DNA of 64,000 nt from NCBI GenBank assembly GCA_002189035.1, contig NEEC01000010.1, forward strand, positions 3,162,001-3,226,000, given 5' to 3'. The DNA is from Utricularia gibba. Lineage: Eukaryota > Streptophyta > Magnoliopsida > Lamiales > Lentibulariaceae. Position numbers and translations under genes: made by a program. A model generated the notes under the pieces. It was not told where the DNA came from and did not search any database. It saw only the letters and a list, made by a program, of their open reading frames with translations. This document shows positions 23,981 through 34,887 of the stretch, in pieces; positions within the stretch are counted from its first letter, which is position 1, and the number at the start of each line of letters is the position of its first letter.

Positions 23981-24983
23981 ACAGGAGGGACGGCACTGAA
24001 CCGCCTCCACCATCCCATCCAAGTTCCCGGTTTGTTTCCAGACAATAAGTAAGTACTACTAGTCGCCATTGACACAGGGTACGTGAACAATGTTTTCCCT
24101 CTTCATTTCCTTCAATCCCATTTATTTTCACTGCTTGATCTGAATAAAAGATGAGAGCGAGCATCACCCCTGAACTCACAGTAACACAGTGAGGAAACAA
24201 ACAGCCGACATAGACTGAGATCATTCATCTATTCCACTAGGTTTGACTTGGAACAGTTCAAATGGGGTTGGGGTTGGGGTTGGTATGCATGCCACTTGTC
24301 TCCCTCATGGGAGGGAGAAAGATGAGTGATACCCTTTGACTCTGTCTGGGGCCATCTGATATTATTGCATGGGCAGTCAACTCTGACTTTTGTCCTAACC
24401 TCCCACACAATCATTTTGCTGGCTGGTTAAGTCACTCTACCAGATATAAACATGGTCCGTGTTGATGTGCTTGGGGGAGTCTCTTTCCGTACACATTGTG
24501 ACATTTAGGGAAAAATTATATAATCGTTCTAACTATGTATTGAATTGATTTTTAATTCTTTTTAAATTATTTTAAATATATTTTCTAAAAATGATAATAT
24601 TTAAGTAATTCAAATATGTCATGGGTTAAATATTATATAATGATTAGAAGCAAATGGAAGAGGGGAATACGTCCAAATCGGACAGATGGGTGTGGATGCA
24701 GTTACGCGGAAGACAGCGTTGTACGACGGGGTGGCCCCACCGAGCGCGTCTCCGCCGCCACGGGCCCTCGGTCTCCACCTGGGGTTTCACACTGACGAGT
24801 ACCTTTTCAACGAGTCAAAGACAACGCCAGAAGCCGGATGCCTGCTTCGGTGCTATAAAGCCGCTCTCGTATTCTGTACTCGACACTCGGAATCGTCTCC
24901 TCCAAGGTTCATCCCCGGACTCACGCTTCTTTCTCAAGGAACTAGCTACCCATTTCCATTTATACTCCTCCGCAGCGGGAGAA
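23981..24983. promoter_or_regulatory. Stachyose synthase 3' flank and WRKY promoter
   Basis: No gene supported. 23981-24200 is likely 3' UTR. W-box cores TTGAC(T) occur at 24243-24248 and 24336-24341 (+) and at 24375-24380 and 24813-24818 (-). A TATAAA box at 24854-24859 lies 125 bp upstream of the chosen WRKY start. 24500-24640 is AT-rich. A G-rich run at 24264-24283 repeats GGGGTT. Confidence 0.55.
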
Positions 24984-25774
24984 ATGGAATTGCAGAACTT
25001 GCCCACGTCGCCGTTCTTCGATTTCGGTTTCAACGAGGACCAGATGAGCGCTTCATTGGACTTGGCGGAGGTGCTGGGGATGAGTTTTTGCCGTCTGGGT
25101 GCGACGCCGCGCTGATCCCCGAGACGGAAGAGGAGGTGGAAATGAATTCGGATTCGTCGTTGAACAGCAAGGAGAAGGCAGGTAATCGGAGAGGCAGTAG
25201 CTTGAAGGTGAAAGCTGGGAAGATCAATAAGAAGAAGGAGAGGCAGCCCAGAGTTGCATTCATGACTAGAACAGAGATCGATCACTTGGAAGATGGTTAT
25301 AGATGGAGAAAATACGGCCAGAAGGCTGTCAAGAACAGCCCTTTTCCGAGAAGCTATTACAAGTGCACGAGTGCTTCTTGCAAAGTGAAGAAAAGAGTGG
25401 AGAGATCTTGCGAAGATTCTTCAATTGTTGTCACTACATACGAAGGCCAGCACACTCATCTCTGCCCACCAGTAACAGCGGTGGTTGCTGCTGCAGCTGT
25501 AATGGCACAGCCATTGCAGAGTTCGTGCTTCTCATCATCTCCGTGGGAGGATGAATTGGCTTCCACCCAAAATCAAGCACCTCGCAGCTTCACGGCTCCT
25601 ATGAACTCTGGTTTCACTTCTTTAACCACAACGACGACAACAAATAGCAGCAGCTCCGAAGCGCATCAGGTGTACTCCTGCGATGGATCACCTGATCTGT
25701 TTGATGGGCTTCTTGAAGATTTGGTGCAGACTTGGCCAATGCAAGACGACCTGTGGCTGCGAAATCTTCACTAG
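24984..25774 (+). CDS. WRKY transcription factor, group IIc, intronless, with one-base frameshift
   Basis: Nuclear DNA-binding regulator that binds W-boxes. The WRKY domain is complete: [20 protein letters not shown], then zinc-binding C-X4-C (CTSASC) and H-X-H (HTH), the C2H2 spacing of group [21 protein letters not shown] and [13 protein letters not shown] fit subgroup IIc. The C terminus is Ser/Thr-rich and acidic ([19 protein letters not shown]). The natural start is [20 protein letters not shown] at 24984, 125 bp below a TATA box. That frame ends at about 25115, while the WRKY domain is in the next frame. One extra base in the G4 run at 25076-25079 joins them ([13 protein letters not shown]), giving about 263 aa. 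A longer frame from 24686 could avoid the shift, but it starts upstream of the TATA box and its N terminus looks non-coding. No intron interrupts the WRKY domain, unlike most family members. Confidence 0.88.
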
Positions 25775-26453
25775 CAGCGTATGTAAAGGCTACATTCAAG
25801 AGAGTAGATCACTGATTGACCCTATCATGATCACTGACTTATACACTGATCTTGGGAAAGGCCAAGTCTTGTATTTCCTGCACCGTGTAACCGAGCATTT
25901 TCATCACTGTTACGAGGACAAGATCTTCAAATATAGCCATTATCTCATGAATACTTCTTGTTTGTCTGGGTCATCGCTGCAACTTCACACAGAGCCTCCC
26001 TCCTATATGAAAAAAGGATAAATAGCAACTTCTTCCTTCTCCCTACAGTCACCGGTGGTCTCTGGGTGCCTAAGCCTTTCCCCATCTCCGCATCTATCTT
26101 CCCTTCTTTCTCAATAAGCGCAAAAACCCCATTTCGAAACTTGCTTTAACCTACCTCTTCAGCCCGTGGCCTGGGACCCTGAACTCAACGAGGAATGCAA
26201 AAACTTTGTGGAGAAGTTTTCCATGGCCGGAGGTCTGGTGGAGACGTTTGAGATCCCAAGTGTTGGGATTTTTAAGCAAGAAGATTGAATCTTGCCTGTT
26301 CTCGAGGAAATTTTGTAACTCGTGTGTGGATGAAAATGTTGTACGGATGTGGGTTGGGCAGTTGGTAAAAAGGGAGATACCATTGTCGGGAGTTCCAGGT
26401 TTTGCTTCATGATAATACAGACACCATACAGAAGTTGAATTACATGACCGCAA
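25775..26453. other. Convergent spacer between WRKY and LACS1-type genes
   Basis: No gene supported. The two flanking genes converge, so this holds both 3' UTRs. Open frames at 26151-26453 on both strands show no domain. Confidence 0.5.
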
Positions 26454-29400
26454 TCACTGCGGTGCAGACTTGGCTTCAGCGAGTTTTTGATAGATGTCGG
26501 CGATCTCCGCCTGTAAATGTTTGGGGATGGGAATTCTGAGAATCGTGCTTTGAGAGAGAATATGAGTAATGCTTCTTGTTCTTTACCTTGTATCGCTTCA
26601 GAAATCTGTCTCGTCTTTTCTTCAGTGTTGCGGTTACAAGTTCGTTCTCACCCGATTCGAACATCTCAGGCTCAATCGCTATTCCCTTGATGCGCTCGAA
26701 TCCTCGCAACTGCAAGCAGAAAAAAAGACCCACCATTACGATTTATTGTTCTTGAAAGTCTCTTAAAACTTGCGTATGACCTTGTTTCTCTCTGCAGTGG
26801 CCTGGAGCTCAACGAGGATGTGATCTTTCAGTTGTGGAAGGGAACATAGGTCCAGAAATGACCCTTTGTAGCCATTCTGTTGTCCCCATTTTTGGGTGTT
26901 GTCTTGATTGGGCACCACCACTGCAACCAGCATCGATTTGAAGCTGTCTCCGTACACCCAGATCTGCAATGCATCACCCAAATCAGCGGTAAGTGAATAG
27001 AGAGAGCCGGTTATCATTGTGATTTTGCACATTGTGTTGCTGAACAGTAGCCATTGTTTGAGATGCGTACATCTTCAACGATAGGGGTAATGCCATATAC
27101 TTTTTCCAGGTACTCCACTGCTACGTACTCTCCCTGTGACATTTTGATGAGATTTTTCTTCCTGTCGATGATTTTCAGTGCCCCCTCCGGCGTTATCTCT
27201 CCAATATCACCTGATGGAATTGATGGCTGAATCCTTGTTATGTGCTTCAAAGACCATGCAAGCAAGCGTTGAAAACAAACAAACCTGTGTGGAACCATCC
27301 ATCTGTGGTGACTTCCTGTGTTAGCTCCGGATTCTTGTAGTATCCTTTGAATGACACTGGGGAGCGTAGGCAAATTTCTCCACGCGGAGGCTCTCCCAGT
27401 GGATCGTAGCCCATCTCCGGAACTTCTTCGAGACGAATCTCAGTGTATACAGACGGTGCACCAACTGTTCCCATCAGACACATCTCATCTGGATATCCCA
27501 CGGTGGATAGTCCACAACTCTCTGTAAGACCTGAAACAAGTGATGTTTTAGTATCGACTTCATGAATGTGGATGTCTTAGTGACGAGTGGGATAAGATAT
27601 TTACCATAGCCTTGCAGTACAAATGCACAGGAAGTGACCCTCAGGAATTCCTCTATCTCGCTGCTTAATGCAGCTCCGCCGGAGACTATCAGGCGCAGCC
27701 TACCACCCAATCTGTTCTTCACCTATGGCATGATGCTACTACACTGGTCAGTTTTTTCCTCACTTCGCTTGCTTTTGCTACAGATGATCATTTTCTTGAA
27801 GAAAATAGTATGTTTCAGGTAAACAACCTTACGAAAAGCGAGAAGATCTGCCACTGGAGAGGCATGCTTATGTTTGTAGCCACGGTTCATCCAGAAAAGC
27901 TTTCTGCGTAGAACGAGATAAGAAGATGATACTGATATATTTTGGTGATGCGAACTGTATGATATGGAAGAGGTATTAACTGTTTGTACAAAAGATGGAA
28001 GATCCCTCTCCTTCTCCAGTTGAGTTCTTCCAGTGCCTTGAGAACTCCTGAGTGTCAAAAGATGTTGATCACATGGCAAGGAACAGAGATTTATAGAAGC
28101 ACAGGTGTAAAGAAGTAATGCCTTCGTGGATGCGCTCAAATACTCTCGGTACTCCTGCCATGAAAGTTGGCTTCAACGCCACCAAATCTTCTGATAATTC
28201 GTTGAATTCCTGAAATGACAGCAGAAATGATCACACATTGGCACTTGGAAAGACAAGGGATCACGGTATCGGTGACGTACTCCATGATAATACCCCACAG
28301 AGGCACCTTTACGGAAGAAGAACTCTTCAATCAAACGGTCGAGAATGTGAGCCAGGGGAAGGAAGGAAATGTACACATCATTCACTGTCATCTACAAATG
28401 GAGAAAAGTGAACTTTCACTGCCTGAAGAAAAACGGATGCTTGTGGATGACAAAGGGAGGTTCAAGGGCAGCTGATGCTATGTCATATGCAGTTTTGGGG
28501 GGAACTGCAACACTACCTTGTCTTCAAATTGTTCCAGGAAAATCTCAATTCCATTTACAGTCGTGGCCACGTATTCATGAGTCAATATCACACCTTTCGG
28601 TTCTCCACTTGTGCCACTGGTGTACATAATGGTGCATATGCTTGAAGCTTGTGGCGGAAAGATCTCCCATGGGTTTCTTCTCCCCTGCAGGAACGTGAAT
28701 TTAGTGCATTTTGTATTGACATGGTGTGGAAGCAAATGAAGCAAGGCAGAGATGAGTACCATATCCAGGAACTCATTCCAGGAACAGGCGCTTATTCCCA
28801 TATCAGCAGCTTCCTTTTTCTGCTCCTCCGTTAGTGAAGTAAAGGATACAATCACTGCCACCACCAAAAGACAGCACAGGTAATCAGCAAACGCTTTCCT
28901 TTATCTTGTGGAAACCAGTTCGTATTGATACTCACATTTAAGCTTCCGAGCATGTGTACATTCCGGATCCAAAAGCTGAGATGAGAGAATTCACATAGTT
29001 TACAGTCAGTAACTTTTCTTCAGATAAATCACATTAGAGATGCTCACATGTTTGATCTTCTTGTCTTGAACAAAAACAACCCCAATCTCAGCATGACCCA
29101 GTATGTAGTTCACAGCTCCTGATCCTGTTACATGGATGATATCTCACATTCAGCTTATTTCCTCCCAATTGCAGTTAAAGAGAAATCACTCACCCAAGGT
29201 ATCATACAATGGTACACAAATGAAGCTCTGAGCATTGCAGGCCTTGAAAACACAGGCAGATTTCAGTATAGCAGAAGATGTGTCTACAAACAGCATCTCT
29301 ACCACCTACCTCCATGGTAACTATCCATTGAGGACAATTCACTCCGTAGATTCCGATTCGATCCTCCTGTACAAGATCACTCATGGAGGGGTCATCAGTT

Positions 29401-30124
29401 GACAACACAAGCAAGGCATAGATTGTGATGAGCTTCAGCCCACAGAGGGCAGAGGATTTCTTACAGGCACGAAACCATGAGCCCTCAAGGCAGAGGCTGC
29501 ATGCACAGTCTCCTCGTAGACTTGTTCGTAAGTCTTCCAACGGTACGGACCCCACTGCATCAAAACACAAGCAGTGTGGGAACTTCTGACCGACAAACAA
29601 TTTGCAAAAAATGACAAATTTCTAAGGTTGCTGCATGCAACCGAAACTACTTTTGTGATACATGAAATAATATCATTTCTTTTTAAATTAAATTGATTTT
29701 CTGTCTGACGGCAAATAGCTGGCAAATTAAGGTTGCATTTATTATTATTATTCTTTAACATTTTTTTTTAAAAAAAAAGGGCTCGGTGGACAATACTAAA
29801 AAAAAAAAGGTAAGTAAATAAATGATTATTACCTTGCCGTTGGTTTCCATTTGGCGCCATCCCAACATGTTGTTGTGAGGGTACTTCTCCGCCGACGACC
29901 TGCAGGGGGAGACGAGACACATTGCAGAGAGTACGGAACTGGGGATTGAGTGAGGGAGGGATTAGGGCCGGGGGTGACCTGAAAATATCCCAACATGTAC
30001 GGAACTCGGGATTGAGGGGTGGGAATTGATGTTCCGCTATCGGGTTCCGGTAGACCGGCCCCACCGACGGCTTCCCGTCACGGCCTCTCTCCCCGTCCTT
30101 CACTCGCACGGCGAACTTGGGCAT
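26454..30124 (-). CDS. Long-chain acyl-CoA synthetase, LACS1 type
   Basis: Activates long and very-long-chain fatty acids to acyl-CoA; LACS1 acts at the ER in cuticular wax and cutin synthesis. Nineteen exons: 30124-29979, 29899-29833, 29554-29465, 29366-29310, 29242-29194, 29124-29048, 28975-28936, 28854-28760, 28684-28517, 28391-28281, 28209-28122, 28047-27981, 27903-27828, 27722-27605, 27530-27285, 27210-27071, 26963-26781, 26709-26587, 26510-26454; 665 aa, family length. N terminus MPKFAVRVKDGERGRDGKPS. ATP/AMP motif YTSGTSGEPKGV at 228-239; second motif WFHTGDIGEITPEG near 495; DRKKNLIKMSQGEYVAVEYLE is the fatty-acyl signature region. All introns are GT-AG except intron 11 (28048-28121), which starts GC. 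Using it gives RIHEGVLKALEELNWRRR in frame and matching the family; no GT donor nearby does. There is no targeting signal for plastid or peroxisome. Confidence 0.95.
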
Positions 30125-31423
30125 CGCTTCCTCCGATCATACAACCGCAGCAGCAGACACGATGTTGTTGATTGAGGCGGCTGTGACTGGCGACGAACCT
30201 GCGACTGACGGAGGGGGAGGGTCTTATAGAAGAAAAAAAAAAGAGGGGGGACGTGACCCCCTCCGCCAACGAACGGATTCAACTGCACCCATTAATGCCT
30301 GGCCGGGACATCGGTCCGAGTCCGAGTCGTGACCGGTTCAACTGGACGAGGAAGAGTCAGTGGTGACTCGGCCCCAAGACGTGTCTCTAAAAACAGTGTC
30401 GATGGCCGTTGTGAACGGCGGGAGAGAACCATCATTTAGATAAAATGTTTATTTCATATATTATTTTACAAATTTTATATTATGAATAGCCACTTTTTTA
30501 ACACAAATCTGATATATATCACCAAATTTCTAATTCATTCTAGAAGTACCTCAACTGCTTGCTGCTCACCTGCCACCCGTGCCATTCATTCATTCATTCC
30601 TTACTTCCTAGATGTATTGAGGTGGTCTGCGCTACCCCTTTCCCTTTCCAAAAATTTAGTATGCTCACTGGAATCAGGGCCCTTGGTGAGGGGTGAGGAC
30701 GATGTGGCATGGTGAAGACAACTGGATCAGAACATTACAGCACAGCCTGACCATGGTTAAAGGGTGGGGAGGGAACATGGCCAGTGCTCTCAGGCAACCA
30801 TGATTAAAACAGGGGCATTCAATGCTCCCAACTACCCACAAAACCACCATCTTCTCACACCATAACTTTATTGAACTACTTGGCAGAGATAATGACATGG
30901 GGAGGAAAGGAATGGCAACACATGTATTAGATACAACCAGGTTGCACTGAGGAAAGGCTTCTTCAAATAATCTCCTGGTTGCTGAAGAACTTCTTCTTTT
31001 TTAGGAGCATACTAAACGTTCCCTCAATGATGGGACATGCCATTAAGATACTCCTTTAATCATGCATGAAAAAAAAAACACAACAAACCACAGAATGCGG
31101 CCCACAGGCATAATGAGGAACCGCTGCCTTGCCCCCCTGACCCCCATGTACCTTGCCCTTCATCTGAAAAGCCAGTTACTTTCTTCACCCCAGTCAAAAA
31201 GGACAACCATGTGGTGAATTAAGTACTTGGCTTACCTAAACCACGTTGGGTTTAAATGGGATCATGCAGGTGGTACCACTTAGTGCTCGTCGAATAGGAC
31301 GGAGCCAGAGAGAGTCTCAGAACAGTCGATGTCTCAAGATTAAGAGATGTCATCTTAATGTCGTAACCCATAAACACAATGAAAGGAAGGAACACGGGAT
31401 TGGGATACCAGATAACAATGAAC
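30125..31423. other. Upstream flank of LACS1-type gene and 3' flank of PII gene
   Basis: No gene supported. 30125-30400 is the LACS1-type 5' UTR and promoter. 30420-30550 is AT-rich. 30550-31423 contains only short frames without domains; the part near 31423 is PII 3' UTR. Confidence 0.45.
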
Positions 31424-33201
31424 TCAAGCAGAGTTGCCGGCGGAAAACATATCAGCCCTTCCTCCCATCATCCTCTCCGCCTTCTCTCCACGCTCGCCTG
31501 TGTGTATGGAGGTGTATTGAAAGCTTTAGGAACCATGGAAATTCAAAAACCACAAATGCATCAGCAGCTCTATTCAATCCGTGTTACCTGTGCGAATACG
31601 TATCACGTCTGTCACTGGACTCACTGCATCATTCAAGCAAACGTGCTCATTGCGTAGTAAAAAGTATATGCTTCAAGCCGCTAAAAAAAAACACAAGCTA
31701 TCTTTTTCATGTCAGAAGTAACGGTAGTATTTGGTGGTCACGTTTAGGATTAAAAAAAAAACAAGTTTTTTTTTTAATGTCAGAAGTAAGAGTAGTATTT
31801 GGTGGTCATCTGTAGCATTGCTAAAATGTGTGTGCAAGGTTCTGCTAAGCCTTTCTGGGTATGATCTGTACTTCATACTGATGGATTTTGATCAAATAAG
31901 TGAATAATCCATGGACGGCATATCGTAAAAGAAAAATGAAAGTATTCACTTACAGAAAATCTTGCCGTCACCAATTTCTCCAGTTCTCGAGACTTCCACT
32001 ATCTTATCTATTACCTCCTCGACCTGAGCCATTTAAACGGGGAGACTAGATAGCATACTTGTTGTTTATAGCAAACGTGGTATTGAAATATAACCTGATC
32101 TTTGCACACGACAATCTCCATCTTAACTTTTGAAACGAAGTCGTCTTCAGAGAATTCAGAGCCTGAAATCAGGAAACTTTAGTTTAGCCACCGATGACAA
32201 ACTCAAGTACACGAGTTCTTGCCAAAACGACGTTAAAAACATCCAAAAGAACTATGATGAATCATAATTTACACCAAGAGTGCAGCAGTTATTAATACCA
32301 GCCTGCCTCTCTGTCATACCACCTTGGGCGCCAAAGCCACGCACATCATAAACCGTAATACCTCGAATTCCCATTTTCAGTAATGCCTTCGTCATCATTC
32401 AATGAAATTTCTTAGCGCATAACACATAAAAAGAACATCCTACCATGAGACTTAGAGGGTTTATGAATCTTGCAAAATAATGCAGGATACTGAACACCAA
32501 AGCAACAGTCACCAGAACAATAGAAAACGACCCGAATTCAAAAAAATAACTACCAAGTCATTGAATGTGCTGCTATGCAACTCTAAGGATTACACACAAG
32601 ATATAAACATCGAGAGTGCAATCTTCATTTTTATATTATCCAAGGTGTTTATGGAACCACGTTGTTTTAGAAAAAGATAATCTTTTGGTCTACAGAGAAA
32701 TTCTTGACTGCGAAAATACCGTTAACGCTTACCGAAGAAACCTGATTGATCCTCCAGGGTCTATATTCTCCATTATCAGCAGCAGAAAACGGGAAAAAAA
32801 GAGGCAACTTCAGGCTGTGGTATACAAAAATCAAGCAATCAAGAACAACGGAATGAATCCACAACACCTCAGAACCGCCTCAACTTTGTAGAAATCAGCC
32901 TCCGGTACATAACCTACAAAACATGAGTAATTCAACAATCAGTTGGCGCACCAACATCATCAACAGGCCAACGAGAGCACTCACACGCAAAGAATGTTCC
33001 ACTACCTGGAGACGTTTGCCCACTTACAATCGGAGAAAGTGGCAAATTCGCATCTCCTGCGACCGCAACAGTACGGGTGCATCGAGGAAAGCAGATTCCT
33101 CTGAGGTTAGAGACAAACGCGACTGGCGGAAATAGGTAGAGATCACGATGGCGAGAATGAAGGGTGGCGGAGGTGCCCGAAGCATAGCAAGCCGACGCCA
33201 T
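31424..33201 (-). CDS. GLB1: Nitrogen regulatory protein P-II, chloroplastic
   Basis: Trimeric sensor of ATP/ADP, 2-oxoglutarate and glutamine in chloroplasts; it relieves arginine inhibition of N-acetylglutamate kinase and controls acetyl-CoA carboxylase. Eight exons: 33201-33006, 32913-32868, 32760-32733, 32386-32299, 32162-32095, 32023-31954, 31623-31588, 31497-31424; GT-AG, phases consistent, 201 aa. Residues about 1-62 are a Ser/Arg-rich transit peptide. The PII core runs from FYKVEAVLRPWRINQVSS. The T-loop region is DVRGFGAQGGMTERQAG (about 104-120); the B-loop is TGEIGDGKIF. The plant-type C-terminal glutamine-binding extension ERGEKAERMMGGRADM is present. The T-loop lacks the Tyr uridylylated in enterobacteria, as in other plant PIIs. 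It shares a 135-bp spacer with the divergent DUF952 gene. Confidence 0.95.
31681..31810. repeat. Tandem duplication of a 68-bp unit in PII intron 6
   Basis: GTCAGAAGTA...GTGGTCA occurs at 31711-31740 and again at 31779-31808, 30 bp with two mismatches and 68 bp apart. Each copy is preceded by an A-run, CAAG and a T-run, so the whole unit is duplicated. It lies in the intron between PII exons 6 and 7 (31624-31953). Confidence 0.85.
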
Positions 33202-33336
33202 GCGAAAACTTCGGCGGCCGTGGAGAATTTAGACCAAAGTGGCAGTAAGATTCAAACCCCACGCCTACTTTTCGTAATGTAAAGGCAATTATTATAAAAG
33301 AGAGGAACTCTGATTTTATGACCCTAGGGATTGACA
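33202..33336. promoter_or_regulatory. Putative bidirectional promoter, PII / DUF952
   Basis: Only 135 bp separate the two start codons of divergently transcribed genes. Both 5' UTRs and core promoters must fit here or extend into the neighbouring genes. A TATTATAAA-like AT stretch lies near 33290-33300. Confidence 0.6.
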
Positions 33337-33836
33337 ATGGCATCGAATAACGACAGCGAATTCGTGTACCGGATCAGCACCGCCGAGGAGTGGGAGGAGC
33401 TACGCCTGAGCGGCGTCACCTACGGCGGCGATCTTGACAAATCAACAGGATGCTTCCACCTAAGCAAGCTCGATCAGGTCACTGTTCAGTCGACGCAAGT
33501 GCAATCCAAAGTTTCTCCCCCCCTCTTTAACCGACATGAACGACATTTCAGGTTGAATCGACATTGAAGAACTTCTTCTCAAATGTCAAGACGGATCTAT
33601 ATCTCCTTCAAATCGATGTCAAAAAGGTAAACTTAAGAAGCGCATCCGATTTCTTCAAATCAGCATTAACAAGTGCTGCTGTTGCTTTCGCAATCCAGCT
33701 TGGAGATGGCCTGATCTATGAACGCGTGGACGAATCCAACGAATTCCCTCATTTTTACGGCCCCGGCCGGAGTTTCACTCCGCTCCCACTCAGCGCCGTC
33801 GCTCGATCCGAGAAAATAACCCGACCCGGTGTGTAA
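33337..33836 (+). CDS. DUF952 family protein
   Basis: Small protein of 117 aa: exons 33337-33477, 33552-33626, 33699-33836, GT-AG, all phase 0. It begins MASNNDSEFVYRISTAEEWE and continues GVTYGGDLDKSTGCFHLSKLDQV, then NVKTDLYLLQIDVKK and LGDGLIYERVDESNEFPHFYG. The pattern of a Tyr/Ile N terminus, Trp in the helix, GFIHLS-like segment (here GCFHLS), LLxID and FPHxYG is that of DUF952, a fold found from bacteria to plants whose function I do not know. No targeting signal. The ATG at 33337 was chosen; codons upstream in frame are not ATG. Confidence 0.85.
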
Positions 33837-34887
33837 TTATCAACTCAAAAAAAGTTTTAAAATAAATTTTATTACCCAACACAATAAATTTAATTTCAAA
33901 ATAAAATTAATCAATTTAGACCATAATATCATTATAAGAGAGCATTATACAAGAATGGTATAAACATCATCACTTTAAATTATATGAAATTTGATTAAGA
34001 TATAAATATAATCATTTCAAATTATATAAGATACAAACATGATATAGATATCATTCAATTAGTCAAACTTTAGACACGAATGCTAAAAATCCTGATATGA
34101 AATTTTATTGGATTTGAAACTATAATTAATTCATCATGTAATAAATCGATTCATTTTTAAAAAAATTTGAAAATTATTTAGATTTTTTTTATACCGTCTT
34201 GACATTTTGAGGTGTTTTTTTTTTTTTTTTGCAATTTTAAAATTTGATACCTAAAATTTATATATTGTAACATGAGGTATGGTATAACAATTTTCTTATT
34301 TTAAATTCCAAAAGCTTGGAACAAAGAATATTCTTCTCTGGGGGTATGGTAAATAACCACACGCATACTCAAAATCAGTGCACACGCTACAAGGAGGATG
34401 GCTATCCATTTGGGATTTGATGGATGGCTTCTAAATTAGGGTTTAATTAAAATAATGACATCACACCCATTATATTCATAACTGCTGCTTCCTCAGCAAG
34501 CAACCAAAAAAGAAAATAAGTTTATGCATCTCACTCTCATCATAGAGACGTGAGCGACATGGAAGTGGCGAATTTCCACCACCCGAACCGCGTGAGGGTC
34601 CGGGACGAGATTTACCATGTGTCCACGTGTCATCCATCCACCATCCCGTAATCAACGGTCAGAGCTTCGATCGCGTGTGGGACCCGGGAAAGTTACCGCC
34701 ACCTGCCGGCAGACATAGGAGAGGGAGGAATGAATAAATACGCGATTTCGGAGTTTTTAGATTTCACGCTTGGGAAATCTTGAGGAAATAGCGAGAAGCT
34801 TGTTGACGGAAGACCGCGGAATCGGGAAGCTGTGGGCGCTTTTGATTATTCGAGAAACTGATTTTGGATTCACTGGTGTGTGGGAGG
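33837..34887. other. AT-rich spacer and PP2C promoter
   Basis: No gene supported. 33840-34330 is very AT-rich with long A and T runs. A perfect CACGTG G-box in the ABRE-like context CCACGTGTC lies at 34623-34631, about 257 bp before the PP2C start, and a TATA-like AATAAATA near 34733-34740. Confidence 0.5.

Noticed and set aside
24686-24983. N-terminal extension of the WRKY protein
   Set aside because: It contains the TATA box and has non-coding-like composition; a family-like start exists at 24984.
28081-28121. LACS1-type exon 11 seemed to run into intron with no donor, as if the gene were broken
   Set aside because: A GC donor at 28121-28120 with an earlier acceptor at 28049-28048 restores frame and conserved sequence.
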